From Ignavibacteria bacterium (lineage in GTDB: Bacteria > Bacteroidota > Ignavibacteria > Tepidaquicellales > Tepidaquicellaceae): a stretch of 64,000 bases of DNA. Of the stretch, positions 16,961-26,311 are shown one piece after another. Where the stretch lies: contig JADJYU010000005.1 in the NCBI GenBank assembly GCA_016719565.1, forward strand, positions 124,001 through 188,000, written 5' to 3'. The translations under genes and the position numbers were made by a program. The first letter of the stretch is position 1. Each line of letters opens with the position of its first letter. The notes under the pieces were generated by a model. That model had not been told where the DNA came from, made no database searches, and was given only the letters and a program-made list of their open reading frames with translations.

Positions 16961-18400
16961 ATGAGAAAATTAATTTTTACTATAGTAATATCCGGAATGA
17001 TTTTCCTGATGAATAGTGTGCCGGGTGTTTTTGCCAATTGCCCGACAGACCCTTACGAACCAAATAATAATCCCGCCCAGGCGTTCATGCTCAGTTATAG
17101 TGATACAGTAACAAACGCATGGATCTGTCCGATTGAAGATTATGATTATTTTAAATTTCAGGTAACCGAAGGCGATTATGTAAGAGTCTTTGAAATATTT
17201 CCAACGGTCCTGAGACCGACTATATATATTTTTGACGAGAATCAAATTCCGATATTCAATAATCTTTATATAAATGATTTGAAATTCTTTGCGCCGTATA
17301 CCGGAACTGTCTACATTGCTGTTACAAAAAGATACTGGAATAATGAACCATTCGAGTACAGTTTCGGATTACAAAAAATTGATGTTGCGCCGGACGTTAT
17401 TTCAGTTACAGACGTTCCGAATGATCAGGGATTACCGGTAAAGGTAACGTGGAAGCCGTCTTATTTCGATCCGCAGAACGGAATAAATCAAACCGACTCT
17501 TATGCGCTATGGAGGGAAGTGGATTTCTTTACAGATGCAGAAAACTTAACAGGCAAATTTGATTCGTTTGAAAATATAAATTACAGCGGAATTGTTCCGG
17601 GCGATGGAAATATATACGAAATAGACGGAACTGACTGGACTTTTTTGGCTCAGATCCCGGCGGTATCAAACAGACCGTTTACCAATTATTCTTATATTGC
17701 TCCGACTTTACAGGACAATGTACCGGCAAATTTTATCGTGTCAGCAATTCCTTTACAGGGATATTCTTTACCGTATCTTTGGGGTGAGCCCGGAGCAGGA
17801 ACTTCAGTAGATAACCTTCTGCCGGTATTTACAGGATATTCAATACAGCCGCACTCCAGTGCAATACAGTTAAGCTGGCATGTTGATTTACAAATTCATT
17901 ACGATCTCGCAGGTTTCAGGGTTTACAGACATACATCACAGGGCTTTACTCCGGACGATCAGACAAAAATTGCAGATCTTAATAAAAATTCTCAGGGTTA
18001 TATGGATGAAAACGTTTCCGCCGGTACAGGATATTTCTATATCGTAGAATCATTCGATAATTCTTCAAACTCCGTCTTTACTCCTGAGCTGTCAGTTACT
18101 ATAACAAATATAACTTCAGAACCCGGAAATATTCCAAATGAGTTTAAACTCAGCCAGAATTATCCAAACCCTTTTAATCCCGTGACGCAGATCAGATTTG
18201 ATATTGCAGTTCAGTCATTCGTAGAGATGAATATCTATAACGGAGCGGGACAGTTAGTGAAAGTTCTTGTCAATGAAATAAAAACACCCGGAAACTATAA
18301 TATAACTTTTGATGCTTCAGGTCTTCCAAGCGGCGTTTATTTCTATTCACTTAGAGCCGGAGATTTCAGAGATTCAAAAAGATTTATACTTTTAAAATAA
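16961..18400 (+). CDS. Secreted PPC/fibronectin-type protein with T9SS sorting domain
   Basis: 479 residues. The signal peptide ends near VFA-NCPTDPYEPNNNP. Residues about 28-145 have the bacterial pre-peptidase C-terminal-like (PPC) signature: 'D.YEPNN....A', 'DYDYFKF.V..GD' and 'TVYIAVT'. Residues about 290-385 (HSSAIQLSWHV...DLAGFRVYRHTSQGF...FYIVESFDNSSNSVF) look like a fibronectin type III fold. The end (FKLSQNYPNPFNPVTQIRFDI...SKRFILLK) is a T9SS sorting domain. It is probably a surface or exported binding protein; no catalytic motif is seen. It is monocistronic, followed by two hairpins. Confidence 0.88.
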   Translation: MRKLIFTIVISGMIFLMNSVPGVFANCPTDPYEPNNNPAQAFMLSYSDTVTNAWICPIEDYDYFKFQVTEGDYVRVFEIFPTVLRPTIYIFDENQIPIFNNLYINDLKFFAPYTGTVYIAVTKRYWNNEPFEYSFGLQKIDVAPDVISVTDVPNDQGLPVKVTWKPSYFDPQNGINQTDSYALWREVDFFTDAENLTGKFDSFENINYSGIVPGDGNIYEIDGTDWTFLAQIPAVSNRPFTNYSYIAPTLQDNVPANFIVSAIPLQGYSLPYLWGEPGAGTSVDNLLPVFTGYSIQPHSSAIQLSWHVDLQIHYDLAGFRVYRHTSQGFTPDDQTKIADLNKNSQGYMDENVSAGTGYFYIVESFDNSSNSVFTPELSVTITNITSEPGNIPNEFKLSQNYPNPFNPVTQIRFDIAVQSFVEMNIYNGAGQLVKVLVNEIKTPGNYNITFDASGLPSGVYFYSLRAGDFRDSKRFILLK

Positions 18401-18406
18401 AAATTG

Positions 18407-18441
18407 ACGGACCGCATGTAATATTTTTACTTGCGGTCTGT
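18407..18441 (+). other. Hairpin after secreted-protein gene
   Basis: ACGGACCGCA (18407-18416) pairs with TGCGGTCTGT (18432-18441) through ten positions including one G.T, with a further GTA/TAC inside. No U-run follows; the true terminator is probably the next hairpin. Confidence 0.5.
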
Positions 18442-18482
18442 TATCAGCATCACTCTTTCTGCTGAGATTTTATATTCTTACC

Positions 18483-18516
18483 CGTACTCAATCATCTGAT
18501 TGGGTACGTTTTTGTT
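18483..18516 (+). terminator. Rho-independent terminator
   Basis: CGTACTCAATCA (18483-18494) pairs with TGATTGGGTACG (18497-18508) with one wobble pair, followed by TTTTTG. It ends the transcript of the gene at 16961-18400. Confidence 0.75.
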
Positions 18517-18629
18517 TACATTCCCTCATACCTGTCAGCTTAACCGGATGTAAAGAGATTATCTTTTAAAAAGTTAAATGTATATATTAAAACATAGATT
18601 TATTTTTCTGTATTTAATATGATGACTTA

Positions 18630-19835
18630 ATGAAAAAATCTCTTCTCATTATCTGCCTAATTTGTTTCACTATTTCTTCATGCTCAGATGACCCTGTCAC
18701 AGGCGGGGGTAATTTGAACAATGAAAAATTGCAAACAATGGTCGACAGCCTTACTAATTTTTACTACACTGAAAGAAATATTACAAAAGGCGGCTTTCTT
18801 ATTAAGATCAATACTAATTCCGGAAATTATTTTGCCTCAGGCGGAATTGTTCCGGCTCCTGATGAGAATTCACATTTACGGCTGTGCAGTATTTCGAAAA
18901 CATTCAACGCCGCTGCAGTAATGCTTCTGCATCAGCAGGGCAAGGTAAACATTAACGATCTTATAACAGGTAACTTTCCGGGAACAAGCACACCTTATCT
19001 CCCCGCTTCTCCTGACTATGAAGTGCCGTATAAAAATCAGATAACACTGAAGCTTCTTCTCGAACACCGTGCCGGTGTTTTTGATGTAACAAATGACCCG
19101 ATCCCTGCCTCAGTACCTCAGCCTTATGCCGGTCAGCAATATGCCGTCTATATTATGGGATTGCCGGGCAATGAATATCACACATTTACATTTGATGAAA
19201 TGGTTGGAGTAGCGGCGACAAATGATCTTTCATACTTTCCGCCCGGACAGCAGTACCATTACTCCAATACAGGTTATCATATACTTGCAAAAATTATTGA
19301 ACGCGCTTCAGGTCAGACATGGAGCGAATTTGTTAATACAAATTTTTTTCAGCCGCTTAGCTTAAACAATACATCATCTGTGTGGAGAGGAAATGATACT
19401 ATTATTCCTGCTCCATATGTAGAGTCATTTTTTTATTTAAACGGTGTCACAACCAACACAACATGGCAGAATATGTCTTCGCATGTATCTGAAGGAAATG
19501 TTATTTCAACTCCCGGAGATATTATTAAGTGGATGAATCTGCTGATCACAGGACAGGCCGGAATTAATATGAACAATGTGGAACTGATGAAGCAGACAAT
19601 TCCGACAGGTGAAAACGGACCCAACGCATTTTATGGTCTGGGCATATGCTACATTGACGGACTGGGATACGGACATACAGGCGCGCTTCCGGGTTATCTT
19701 TTAATAGATTTTTATGACCCTGCAACGGGCATCACAGTATTTGCCGCATTTAATTTCTGGGATTATGCGAATGTTCAGTCACAGAATAACGGGATGATTG
19801 AGTTTGCGATCAATGCATTGAACGCAGTCCGGTGA
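18630..19835 (+). CDS. Serine beta-lactamase-family hydrolase, lipoprotein
   Basis: 401 residues. It begins MKKSLLIICLICFTISSCSDD with lipobox ISSC. The active-site serine and lysine are in SISKTFNAAAVMLL (S-x-x-K near residue 91), the second motif is Tyr in HYSNTGYHILAK, and the third is GHTGALPGY near residue 348 (H-x-G). This is the class C beta-lactamase / D-alanyl-D-alanine carboxypeptidase-like esterase family. Substrate may be a peptidoglycan stem peptide or an ester; beta-lactam hydrolysis should not be assumed. It is membrane-anchored in the periplasm or surface. No clear operon partner. Confidence 0.88.
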   Translation: MKKSLLIICLICFTISSCSDDPVTGGGNLNNEKLQTMVDSLTNFYYTERNITKGGFLIKINTNSGNYFASGGIVPAPDENSHLRLCSISKTFNAAAVMLLHQQGKVNINDLITGNFPGTSTPYLPASPDYEVPYKNQITLKLLLEHRAGVFDVTNDPIPASVPQPYAGQQYAVYIMGLPGNEYHTFTFDEMVGVAATNDLSYFPPGQQYHYSNTGYHILAKIIERASGQTWSEFVNTNFFQPLSLNNTSSVWRGNDTIIPAPYVESFFYLNGVTTNTTWQNMSSHVSEGNVISTPGDIIKWMNLLITGQAGINMNNVELMKQTIPTGENGPNAFYGLGICYIDGLGYGHTGALPGYLLIDFYDPATGITVFAAFNFWDYANVQSQNNGMIEFAINALNAVR

Positions 19836-20210
19836 AATAAAATTAATTATAAATTGCAGATTACAAATTACAAATAAACTTTACTTACATTTCAATGGAA
19901 GAGCTAAGCAATATTTTTATTCTTAACATCATATTTTTTTTTCCCGCCGTCGCTGATGCTTTTCCATCCAATCGCACGTTAATCGCTTTAGGAATATTTT
20001 TAAAAGACAAAAAGCGTAACCAAAAATCCTTAAACACTAACCCGGAATATTAAACTTTTTTAACTAAAAAAATCTTTTAAGTTCAGAAGGAAAAAGAAAG
20101 TTACTTTACAAATCCTGAATTATGTCCGTTGTTTTTTAAATCAAACTCCTGTTAATTTTGTATAGTTCTTTTAAATAAATTTAAGGTTTACTACAGGAGA
20201 GTTCAGGATT
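19836..20210. other. Spacer before the 21-bp array
   Basis: AT-rich and without a supported gene. It contains a short 'GATTACAAATTACAAA' segment near 19858 that resembles pieces at about 10670 and 26300. A purine-rich ACAGGAGAG at about 20193 could be a ribosome-binding site for the short frame at 20211. Confidence 0.35.
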
Positions 20211-20285
20211 ATGAAAAATCATAAAAACGGTAAAATAAGAATTGGAGTTTTCAGTAAAGCCATTCAGCTATCATTAAAAGTTTGA
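20211..20285 (+). CDS. Possible 24-residue leader peptide
   Basis: An ATG at 20211 preceded by AGGAG opens MKNHKNGKIRIGVFSKAIQL and stops at TGA 20283-20285, 55 bp before the 21-bp repeat array. The basic composition and upstream AGGAG are the only support. It could be the start of an ancestral gene whose body degenerated into the array, or chance. Confidence 0.2.
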   Translation: MKNHKNGKIRIGVFSKAIQLSLKV

Positions 20286-20340
20286 GTCCATAGTAACTGC
20301 AAAGCTAAAGATGCGTGAAGACAATTTAGTTTATTCAAAA

Positions 20341-21093
20341 GACTTTTAACTTTTATAAATAGACACTCAACCTTCGGATGAAGACTGCTGACTTTTAAAA
20401 AGACATTCAGCTTTCTGGCGAAGAATGTTGACTCTTAATAGTAGATTTTGAACCTTCGATTGAAGACCGCTGACATTAAATAATAGACTTTCAGCTCCCG
20501 GGCGGAGACATTCAGCTTTTAATCAGAGTCATGTAGCTTTAAATAAAAGACATGTGACTTTTAAAAAGAGACATGCGGCTTTCAATAAGAGACATGCGGC
20601 TTTCAATAAGAGACATGCGGCTTTCAATAAGAGACATGCGGCTTTCAAATAGAGACTTTCGGTTTTCAAAGAGAGACTTTCGGTTTTCAAAAAGAGACTT
20701 TCGGCTTTCAAATAAAGACATGCGGCAGTCAATCAGAGACATGCGGCATTCGTCAGAAGACACGAAGCAGCCGGGAAATGAGTTTCGGAAGTTACGAAAT
20801 GAATAATTTAAATGGAGAAATGAATTTCGTAAGTTCAGAAATAGGTTTATTCAGTAAAGAAATGGTTCGCTTAAGTTGCGAAACAGACTGCGGCAGTTAC
20901 GAAACAGTCTGCTTCAGGTAAGAACAGAATGCGGAAGTGTAGAAACAGCTTGCGGCAGTTGAGAAACAGCTTGCGTAAGTTAAGAAACAAGGTGAGTCGG
21001 TTAAGAAACAAGGTGAGTCGGTTGAGAAACAGGGTGAGTCGGTTGAGAAACAGGGTGAGTCGGTTGAGAAATGCGGTGAGTCGGTTGAGAAAT
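20341..21093. repeat. Tandem array of 36 units in a 21-bp register
   Basis: Reading in steps of 21 from 20341, 36 successive units can be laid end to end up to 21093; only two deviate in length (19 nt at 20383, 20 nt at 20906). Subfamilies succeed one another: loose GACTTTCAGCTTT-like units, three identical GACATGCGGCTTTCAATAAG-type units (20570-20632), GACTTTCGGTTTTC units, then from about 20780 GAGTTTCGGAAGTTACGAAA-type units, ending in GTGAGTCGGTTGAGAAA units. Several frames on both strands are open across parts of it (heptads MRLSIRD, FRKLRNE, VSRLRNK), but stops and indels break every frame, so I do not call a protein. Confidence 0.85.
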
Positions 21094-21211
21094 GCGGTGA
21101 GTTTTTTTACTTTTAAACTTAAAACTGCAAATACAAGCTGTTTTTGATAAATCAAAAATTTAAAAACAGCGGAAAATTAAAAATCTTCATTTTGATACCG
21201 GAAGGAGTGTT

Positions 21212-21241
21212 GTCGGCGGTGGATGATGCAACACCACCGAC
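21212..21241. other. GC-rich hairpin
   Basis: GTCGGCGGTG (21212-21221) pairs with CACCACCGAC (21232-21241) with one mismatch, around a 10-nt loop. It lies between the 21-bp array and the Wzi-like gene. There is no U-run on either side. Confidence 0.4.
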
Positions 21242-21332
21242 GGCGAAAATTTTACAACTCTCGTAACCAAATGACTATTAACCTTGTGTTACAAATCAGG
21301 AGATTCGTAAGGAAGAAGAGTTTTTTATTCTA

Positions 21333-23030
21333 TTAGTAATTTAAATTAAATCTCAGATACGCATAGCTGTAATCTCTCTTAATTCCATCAGTTAAATTAT
21401 CAGCCATGTTATATGTATAGTTCAGATCGAAGATATAATTTCTGGCAGGCTCGTAATTTATATTGAATGAAACTATATCATTGTTAACTCTGACACCGTC
21501 AAGGAAATACGCATTATCTGCATCCGTACCGGTTCTGAAGGACTGATAGACATCACCTCCGACATTTCTTACAAGCTCACCGGCCGCATCATAAATATTC
21601 TGTCCTTTTCTGATCTTCTGATATTCCAGCTTAAGTCTGACTTTTTCATTTACATTGTAAGTAAGCTTTGTAAAGATCTGATCTGAATTCGGACCGATCG
21701 GATGTCCGATATTCACACCAAAAGCCGTATAAGTATTTTTAAAATCAAAGTGCGTGTAAACATAAGGTCTGATCTTTGTATATTCAAAGATCAGCGCAAG
21801 GTTTTTTACGCCTGCAGGTTCATACCAGAAAAATCCTATCTGATAAGCAGTCTTGTTGGTCGCCTTTGTCATATCGGATAGATTTGACAGAATATTTTCA
21901 TCAAGAAAAAACGTGCCCTGCAGTTCAAAGTTTTTAATAAAGTGAGTTTGAAAATCCGCGAAGATGGTTCCGTTGTCCCTGTCCTGCAGAGAATGTTCGA
22001 CGAACTTATAAAAGATCATCGGATTCAGATAGCCGAGTTCAATCCCTCTTGATGAAATAACTGTTTCGCCCATTCCGATATCAAAGAGATCATCAAACGC
22101 AAGTTTCACTCTGTTGGCTGTAAAATACTTTGTGTATCTTTCCTCTCTGTTCGGAGAATACTCTCCGACTGTCGAACCAAATATAGAAGAGAAATTTATG
22201 ATGCCATATTTAAAATTCAGTTTAAGGAAATCCATATCCGGCGCATCACCTGAGAGGGAGAGACTTTTACTGTATCCGAGTCCATATTTTAATTTTTCCC
22301 TGCCGAGCTGCGCGGAAACGTTCATACCTTCGGCTGGCGAAATGAAATATTTAAGATAGCCCGACGCAAAATCATAGTTAGTAATGTTTTCAATATTCTC
22401 CTGATATTTAAAAGTCGATATTATTGGAGGGAAAGCTGATTCAATTAAAACAGAGTCGCCGATTGCACCGCCTTTCACTACGGAAAAATTATATCCCAAA
22501 TGTCCGAACAAGGATCCCCGCATTCTGAACCCAACATCAAAGATCTTTGCATTACTTTTAGATGAAGGTTTTAATCCGTTTATATAATTCAGCTGACCGA
22601 GAGCTTCAATAAAAATATTGTTCTCATTTTTCTGATATGCAAAAAGATATTTTTGTTTATCAGAGAAAAAATCCTTAAAGCCGTTAGAGACTTTCATATT
22701 GCTTTTGAAAAGCGACATTGTGTTTTTTTGATCTATGTAAGCAGGATCGAATTCGATGAGATATTTTTTCAAAAGTTTTCTTTCAGTATCGCTGAGCTCA
22801 TTATTTTTAAGATCGATCTCATTAAGAAAATCGCTTACCTGAAACCTTGACAGATTCGGGTCATCGTCATTTATATCCGAGATAATATTCTTCACTTCCA
22901 TTTCTTTGAGATATCCATAAACGGGATTATTAAGAGGAACGTTTTCGATCTGCGTAAACCCCGGTTCCGGCTTAAAGAATGACGCACATATAAGGAATAA
23001 AAGTATAAAGAAAGAGTAGTATTGATTCAT
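21333..23030 (-). CDS. Wzi-like capsule assembly / outer-membrane beta-barrel protein
   Basis: 565 residues with a signal peptide (MNQYYSFFILLFLICASFF). The mature N-terminus VPLNNPVYGYLKEMEVKNII, followed by a short helical part with 'RFQVSDFLNEI' and 'LSDTERKLLKKYLIEF', is typical of the capsule assembly Wzi family in this phylum. The remainder alternates aromatic and polar residues as in beta-barrels, and ends YLRFNLNY, with a terminal aromatic as in outer-membrane proteins. In E. coli Wzi binds capsule polysaccharide at the surface; here that role is inference. Monocistronic. Confidence 0.75.
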   Translation of the reverse strand: MNQYYSFFILLFLICASFFKPEPGFTQIENVPLNNPVYGYLKEMEVKNIISDINDDDPNLSRFQVSDFLNEIDLKNNELSDTERKLLKKYLIEFDPAYIDQKNTMSLFKSNMKVSNGFKDFFSDKQKYLFAYQKNENNIFIEALGQLNYINGLKPSSKSNAKIFDVGFRMRGSLFGHLGYNFSVVKGGAIGDSVLIESAFPPIISTFKYQENIENITNYDFASGYLKYFISPAEGMNVSAQLGREKLKYGLGYSKSLSLSGDAPDMDFLKLNFKYGIINFSSIFGSTVGEYSPNREERYTKYFTANRVKLAFDDLFDIGMGETVISSRGIELGYLNPMIFYKFVEHSLQDRDNGTIFADFQTHFIKNFELQGTFFLDENILSNLSDMTKATNKTAYQIGFFWYEPAGVKNLALIFEYTKIRPYVYTHFDFKNTYTAFGVNIGHPIGPNSDQIFTKLTYNVNEKVRLKLEYQKIRKGQNIYDAAGELVRNVGGDVYQSFRTGTDADNAYFLDGVRVNNDIVSFNINYEPARNYIFDLNYTYNMADNLTDGIKRDYSYAYLRFNLNY

Positions 23031-23213
23031 TATTTCAGAAAAATTTTTTAAGAATATAGCAATAAGAAATTATATAATTAATTTAAAAATACTATTCGAA
23101 TTTGGATTCTGCTTTCGCCATAGTCAGCAGTATTATGATGTATATTTAGCTGCATGAAATTATTTTTATAAACTGATTGTAATGAGTTTTTCTATTTGCT
23201 ATATTATATTCTT

Positions 23214-24865
23214 ATGAAAAAGATCACAGCATATTTATTTTGTCTAATTTTTTTAATTGCCGGCGAACAGGAATCTCCTGCGCAGATCTCTCAGGAGTGG
23301 GCAGAACGTTACAATGGTTCAGGCAATGGTAATGATATTCCTTATTCAATAATAACAGGTAAATCAAATGACATAATTGTCACAGGAACAAGTGATGGTA
23401 CAGGAACCGGAAATGATATTACTACAATTAAATATAACTCATCCGGAGAACTGCAGTGGATCCAAAGATATAATGGAACGGGCAACGGCTATGATGCCGC
23501 TTTAGCTATGACAATCGATGATATTGGGAACATATTTGTTACAGGAAGCAGCGCAGGAATCGGGACAGGTTCTGATATTGCTCTAATAAAATATAATTCA
23601 TCAGGAGAGCAGCAATGGATTCAAAGTTACAACGGACCGTCTGACAGCAGTGATGCCGCTTCGTCAATTGCTCTCGATGCATCCGGAAATATTTACGTAT
23701 TGGGGGAAAGCAAAGGAATCGGGACGGGTTCTGATGTTGTGCTCATAAAGTATAATTCATCCGGCGCAGAGCAATGGGCTGCAAGATATAACTCAGGCGG
23801 AGATACTAATGATTACAGTCTTAAAGTCATTGTTGATAAAAATCAGGACATCTGCGTGGCTGCTTACAATATTAATTCGGGCGGAAATAATACGAAGTAT
23901 GTTACTTTAAAATATAACAGCAGCGGGATCTTACAATGGTCGCGAATTTATAACGGTCCCGTGGGATATTTCAATACTCCGCATGACTTTGCACTGGACA
24001 GCATGGATAATATTTATGTTACCGGCTGCAGCCCGGGCATCGGAACAGGTCTGTATGATTTTTGCACAATAAAATATAATCCCGCCGGCGATATGATCTG
24101 GCTGAGAAGATATAATTATCTTGCAACTGCTTATGACGTTGCAAATGCAATTGCAATCGGAGCTTCAGGAAACATATATATTTCAGGTTACAGCGGAAGC
24201 ACCTCTCAGCCAAATACTTTTGATTATGCAACTGTTAAATACGATTCTTCCGGCAATGAACTTTGGGTCAGAAGATACAACGGGACCGGAAATAATAATG
24301 ACAGAGCGCGGTTTATTAATCTGGATAGTCTTGAAAACGTGTATGTGGCCGGCAGCAGTATCGGTTCCGGGACTGGAACGGATTATGTTACTCTGAAATA
24401 TGATTCTTCAGGACAGCAGATCTGGAATGCAAGGTATGACGGACCGGTTAATGGAGATGACTTTCCAACGGGAGTTAGTGTTACCGGTTCAGGTTTGGTT
24501 TTTATGACAGGCTACAGCCAGGGAAGCGGAACCGGGTTTGATTATGCTACAATAAAATATTCACAGAAAATTGGAGTTACTTCCATATCTTCAGAAATTC
24601 CCGAAACTTTTGCGCTTTATCAGAATTACCTAATCCGTTTAATCCCTCGACCATTATAAAATTCTCCATACCTAAATCAATTTATGTAACACTGACAGTT
24701 TCCGATTTACTCGGAAGAGAAGTCGCAGTACTTGTGAACAGACATTTGCAGATGGGAAGTTATCAGGCCGACTGGAATGCAGGCAGTTTTCCCGGAGGAA
24801 TTTATTTTTATACTCTGTCCGCCGGAGAATTTTCTGAAACAAGGAAGATGACTCTGATAAAGTAG
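23214..24865 (+). CDS. SBBP-repeat secreted protein with T9SS domain (frameshifted near the end)
   Basis: The first sensible start is ATG 23214 (MKKITAYLFCLIFLIAG signal peptide) rather than the TTG 18 nt upstream. About seven repeats of roughly 55-60 residues share 'YNSSGEQQW...YNGTGNGNDIA...D..GNIYVTG.S.GIGTG.D...IKY', the SBBP beta-propeller repeat. At 24630-24631 one C is missing: the frame ends ALYQNYLIRLIPRPL, whereas restoring it gives QNYPNPFNPSTIIKFSIP...SETRKMTLIK and TAG 24863-24865, a normal T9SS sorting domain. If the shift is real the protein would lose its export signal. A heptamer array follows the restored stop. Confidence 0.82.
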
Positions 24866-24900
24866 TTAATAGTTAATAGTTAATAGTTAGTAGTTAATAG
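24863..24900 (+). repeat. TTAATAG heptamer array
   Basis: Starts at the TAG stop of the SBBP gene in its restored frame and contains about five TAGTTAA units, one varied to TAGTTAG. This supports the restored frame as the real gene end. Confidence 0.8.
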
Positions 24901-24911
24901 TTTTCCCCCGG

Positions 24912-24940
24912 CAGAGTCTCTTGTGCTCTCAAGGACTCTG
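24912..24940 (+). repeat. Covarying hairpin element, copy 1
   Basis: Arms CAGAGTC/GACTCTG, a bulged T, inner stem CTTG/CAAG and loop TGCTCT. Member of the family described under findings. Confidence 0.75.
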
Positions 24941-24995
24941 ACGAAACTTTTTAACTCATAAGAGTCTCAGATATAATTCCCGAAATCTTTTCCCA

Positions 24996-25031
24996 CGTCA
25001 GAGTCTCTGGTGCTCTTCCAGGACTCTGACG
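24996..25031 (+). repeat. Covarying hairpin element, copy 2
   Basis: Arms GTCAGAGTC/GACTCTGAC (extended by C/G), a bulged T, inner stem CTGG/CCAG, and 7-nt loop TGCTCTT. Confidence 0.8.
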
Positions 25032-25165
25032 ATAGCAGAAGACACTTTTGGAAGAAAATATAATTTTAAAAAAGATTTTTACATTACTGCATGTACATAC
25101 CAAACTACATAAATCTCTCTCTCACCGGCGAACTCTCACTCAGAGCAAGCTCCCTTTTTTTCCCA

Positions 25166-25201
25166 CGTCAGAGTCTCTGGTGCTCTTCCAGGACTCTGAC
25201 G
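25166..25201 (+). repeat. Covarying hairpin element, copy 3
   Basis: Identical to copy 2 because it lies in the second copy of the 170-bp duplication. It precedes the radical SAM start codon by about 60 nt, so it may lie in the mRNA leader. Confidence 0.8.
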
Positions 25202-25260
25202 ATAGCAGAAGACACTTTTGGAAGAAAATATAATTTTAAAAAAGATTTTTACATTACTGC

Positions 25261-26256
25261 ATGTACATACCAAACTACATAAATCTCTCTCTCACCGGCG
25301 AACTCTCACTCAGAGCAAGCTCCCTTTTCTCAATGCTCGGAAGCTGTAACATCTGTCCGAAAGACTGCTTCGTCAACCGACTCGAAAATAACATCGCAGC
25401 CTGCTACTCCGGGTTACTGCCAGTTGTATCTTCTTACTGCGTTCATTACGGAGAAGAACCCGTCCTCGCAGGATTGGAGCAGTTCAATAATCTTAATGGT
25501 GTCGGGAATATTTTCTTCGGCAATTGTAATCTGAGGTGTGTCTATTGTCAGAATTATGAAATTTCCCAAAATCATAAAACCGAAATTAAAAATGAAGTTA
25601 CCATTGAAAGACTTGCAGAGATCATGCTCGAACTGCAGAATAAAAATGTCAACGCTATCGGCTTTGTCTCCCCTACTCACTTTGTTCCGCAGATCATCTG
25701 CGCTCTCGATATTGCAGTTAAGAAAGGACTGACCCTGCCTCTGATCTATAATACAAATTCTTATGACTCTGTCGAAGTGCTGAAATATCTTGACGGCATC
25801 ATTGACATCTATCTTCCCGATCTGAAATATTCAGATGAAGAGTATGCATATAAATATTCGAAGATAAAAAATTACGTTCATCATTCGCGTGAAGCTCTTA
25901 CGGAAATGTACAGGCAGGTTGGCAGCGAACTTATTATAAAAGATAATATACTTAAGAAAGGTCTCATCGTCAGACATCTTATTCTTCCGAACAACATTGC
26001 GGGAAGTTATGATACTCTGAAATTTATTTCAGAACTTGATAATAATATCTGTCTCTCCGTAATGTCTCAGTATTACCCGGTTCACAAAGCGGCGGAGATT
26101 GATCTGTTGTCACGGAATATAAGGGAAAGAGAATACTACAAAGTTACTGAATATCTTGAAAAGCTGGATCTCGAAACAGGTTTTCTTCAGGAGTTTGAAT
26201 CGGAAGGTTATTACAGGCCGGACTTTAAAGACAGAGCGGAGCCGTTTAAAAGATAA
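25261..26256 (+). CDS. Radical SAM protein (PFL-activating-enzyme-like, COG1313 type)
   Basis: 331 residues. An N-terminal cysteine cluster (CNICPKDCFVNRL ... AACYSG) precedes GVGNIFFGNCNLRCVYCQNYEIS, where the C-x3-C-x2-C motif binds the [4Fe-4S]/SAM cluster. The family is the one annotated as 'putative pyruvate formate lyase activating enzyme', whose true substrate is mostly unknown. The start ATG 25261 gives an N-terminus (YIPNYINLSLTGELSLRASSLFSML) that fits the family. A truncated copy of the first 22 codons lies 170 bp upstream. No glycyl-radical enzyme is visible nearby. It is convergent with the MoxR gene. Confidence 0.88.
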   Translation: MYIPNYINLSLTGELSLRASSLFSMLGSCNICPKDCFVNRLENNIAACYSGLLPVVSSYCVHYGEEPVLAGLEQFNNLNGVGNIFFGNCNLRCVYCQNYEISQNHKTEIKNEVTIERLAEIMLELQNKNVNAIGFVSPTHFVPQIICALDIAVKKGLTLPLIYNTNSYDSVEVLKYLDGIIDIYLPDLKYSDEEYAYKYSKIKNYVHHSREALTEMYRQVGSELIIKDNILKKGLIVRHLILPNNIAGSYDTLKFISELDNNICLSVMSQYYPVHKAAEIDLLSRNIREREYYKVTEYLEKLDLETGFLQEFESEGYYRPDFKDRAEPFKR

Positions 26257-26311
26257 TTCATTTCTGCTATCTGTGAAATATTTTGCTGAATTAAAACCAC
26301 AGATTTACAAA

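Larger units (their letters stand above)
24991..25328 (+). repeat. 170-bp tandem duplication
   Basis: 24991-25158 and 25161-25328 are identical over 168 bp at a spacing of exactly 170. Each copy contains one hairpin element, a leader, the ATG and the first 22 codons of the radical SAM gene. In copy 1 the coding part runs into copy 2 and is quickly truncated; only copy 2 is joined to the gene body. It is a very recent duplication or an assembly artefact. Confidence 0.9.

Noticed and set aside
20529..21155. Long repeat-encoded ORFs on both strands (MRLSIRD..., LTLFLNRLTLFLNR...)
   Set aside because: They exist because the 21-bp unit lacks stops in several frames; they overlap each other on opposite strands, have no supported ribosome-binding site and are broken by unit-length changes. 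Reported as a repeat instead.
25091..25282. Short ORF starting like the radical SAM gene
   Set aside because: It is the 5' end copied by the 170-bp duplication, running out of frame into the second copy.
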